Source: Phytophthora sp. 'mugwort' (taxonomy: Eukaryota > Oomycota > Peronosporomycetes > Peronosporales > Peronosporaceae). From it: a stretch of 64,000 bases of DNA. This document shows, piece after piece, positions 63,825 through 64,000 of this stretch. Both the position numbers and the translations under genes were made by a program. Location: contig JAUCEF010000018.1 in assembly GCA_033558025.1 (NCBI GenBank), positions 4,650,001 to 4,714,000 on the forward strand, written 5' to 3'. How positions within the stretch are numbered: position 1 is the stretch's first letter; each line of letters starts with the position of its first letter. The notes below the pieces were generated by a model, which made no database searches, was not told the origin of the DNA, and saw nothing but the letters and a program-made list of their open reading frames with translations.

Positions 63825-64000
63825 ATGGTTCGTGTAAAGGTCCGCGTGTTCACGTTCCCTTCCGACCCGAAGAGGCAGAACTCGTATGTCGTCGGCACCA
63901 TCGAGGTGCGTGCGGTCTGATTAATCTGTTGGATTTTGTATACTACTAGTAAGTTTGACCAAGATGTTCTTCGCCAACGCCACAAACAGGGCGGTCTATT
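63825..64000 (+). CDS. 5' part of an unidentified gene, cut by the window end
   Basis: First exon 63825-63905 (MVRVKVRVFTFPSDPKRQNS..., ending before a GTGCGT donor) and the first bases of a second exon from 63990, behind an ACAG acceptor (84-nt intron). ATG in AAAATGG context. Only about 30 residues are visible; no family can be named. Confidence 0.5.

Noticed and set aside
1..64000. tRNA or rRNA genes, CRISPR arrays, bacterial operons
   Set aside because: None seen; no tRNA-type B box with cloverleaf, no regular spacer arrays, and the gene structure is eukaryotic.
1..64000. Secreted RXLR or Crinkler effectors
   Set aside because: No ORF combined a signal peptide with an RXLR-EER or LFLAK-type motif; the only clear signal peptide is that of the membrane-anchored astacin-like protein.

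Overview
The window looks like nuclear DNA of an oomycete, most likely Phytophthora or a close relative. Evidence from the sequence: dense genes with short GT-AG introns (about 70-90 nt), several start codons preceded at 25-65 nt by the oomycete initiator-type signal (TCAYTY followed by a pyrimidine-rich stretch), an intraflagellar transport gene (the organism has motile cilia), and remnants of Ty3/gypsy and piggyBac-like elements. No species name can be read from the sequence alone. Splice sites below were chosen by hand so that reading frames join; every spliced model given with exon coordinates closes in frame.

Layout. 1-6.8 kb: the 3' end of IFT121/WDR35, an unrecognised two-span membrane protein and a large mitochondrial PPR protein. 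7.1-20.7 kb: an accessory region built around four paralogous 200-residue WrbA-type flavoprotein quinone reductase genes. Two of them lie in the arms of an inverted duplication about 2 kb long whose spacer holds a decayed Ty3/gypsy element; one arm carries a 472-bp hAT-like insertion that the other lacks. 20.9-31.1 kb: an EF-hand-like/coiled-coil protein, a coiled-coil protein, a PX-domain protein, a HAD hydrolase fused to an Alba domain, a 71-residue membrane protein, a SET-domain protein and a RidA protein. 31.7-43.7 kb: a type II PI4-kinase-like protein, two long coiled-coil proteins, a carnitine acyltransferase and a membrane-anchored astacin-like protein that has lost its catalytic glutamate. 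43.9-56.1 kb: two divergent PPR-like mitochondrial proteins, a phosphoglycerate mutase with a presequence, a UBE2G-type ubiquitin-conjugating enzyme, a triose-phosphate-translocator-family transporter, a possibly myristoylated unknown, VPS11 and a Wss1-type protease with SUMO-interaction-like motifs. 56.1-64 kb: gene-poor sequence with a broken piggyBac-like transposase, a tiny ORF and the first exon of a gene that runs off the window.

Most genes are unrelated housekeeping genes and do not form a pathway. The parts that stand out are the HAD-Alba fusion (27.7-28.8 kb), the inverted WrbA duplication with its filled and empty insertion site (7.1-18.5 kb), and the astacin-like pseudoprotease (40.9-43.7 kb).
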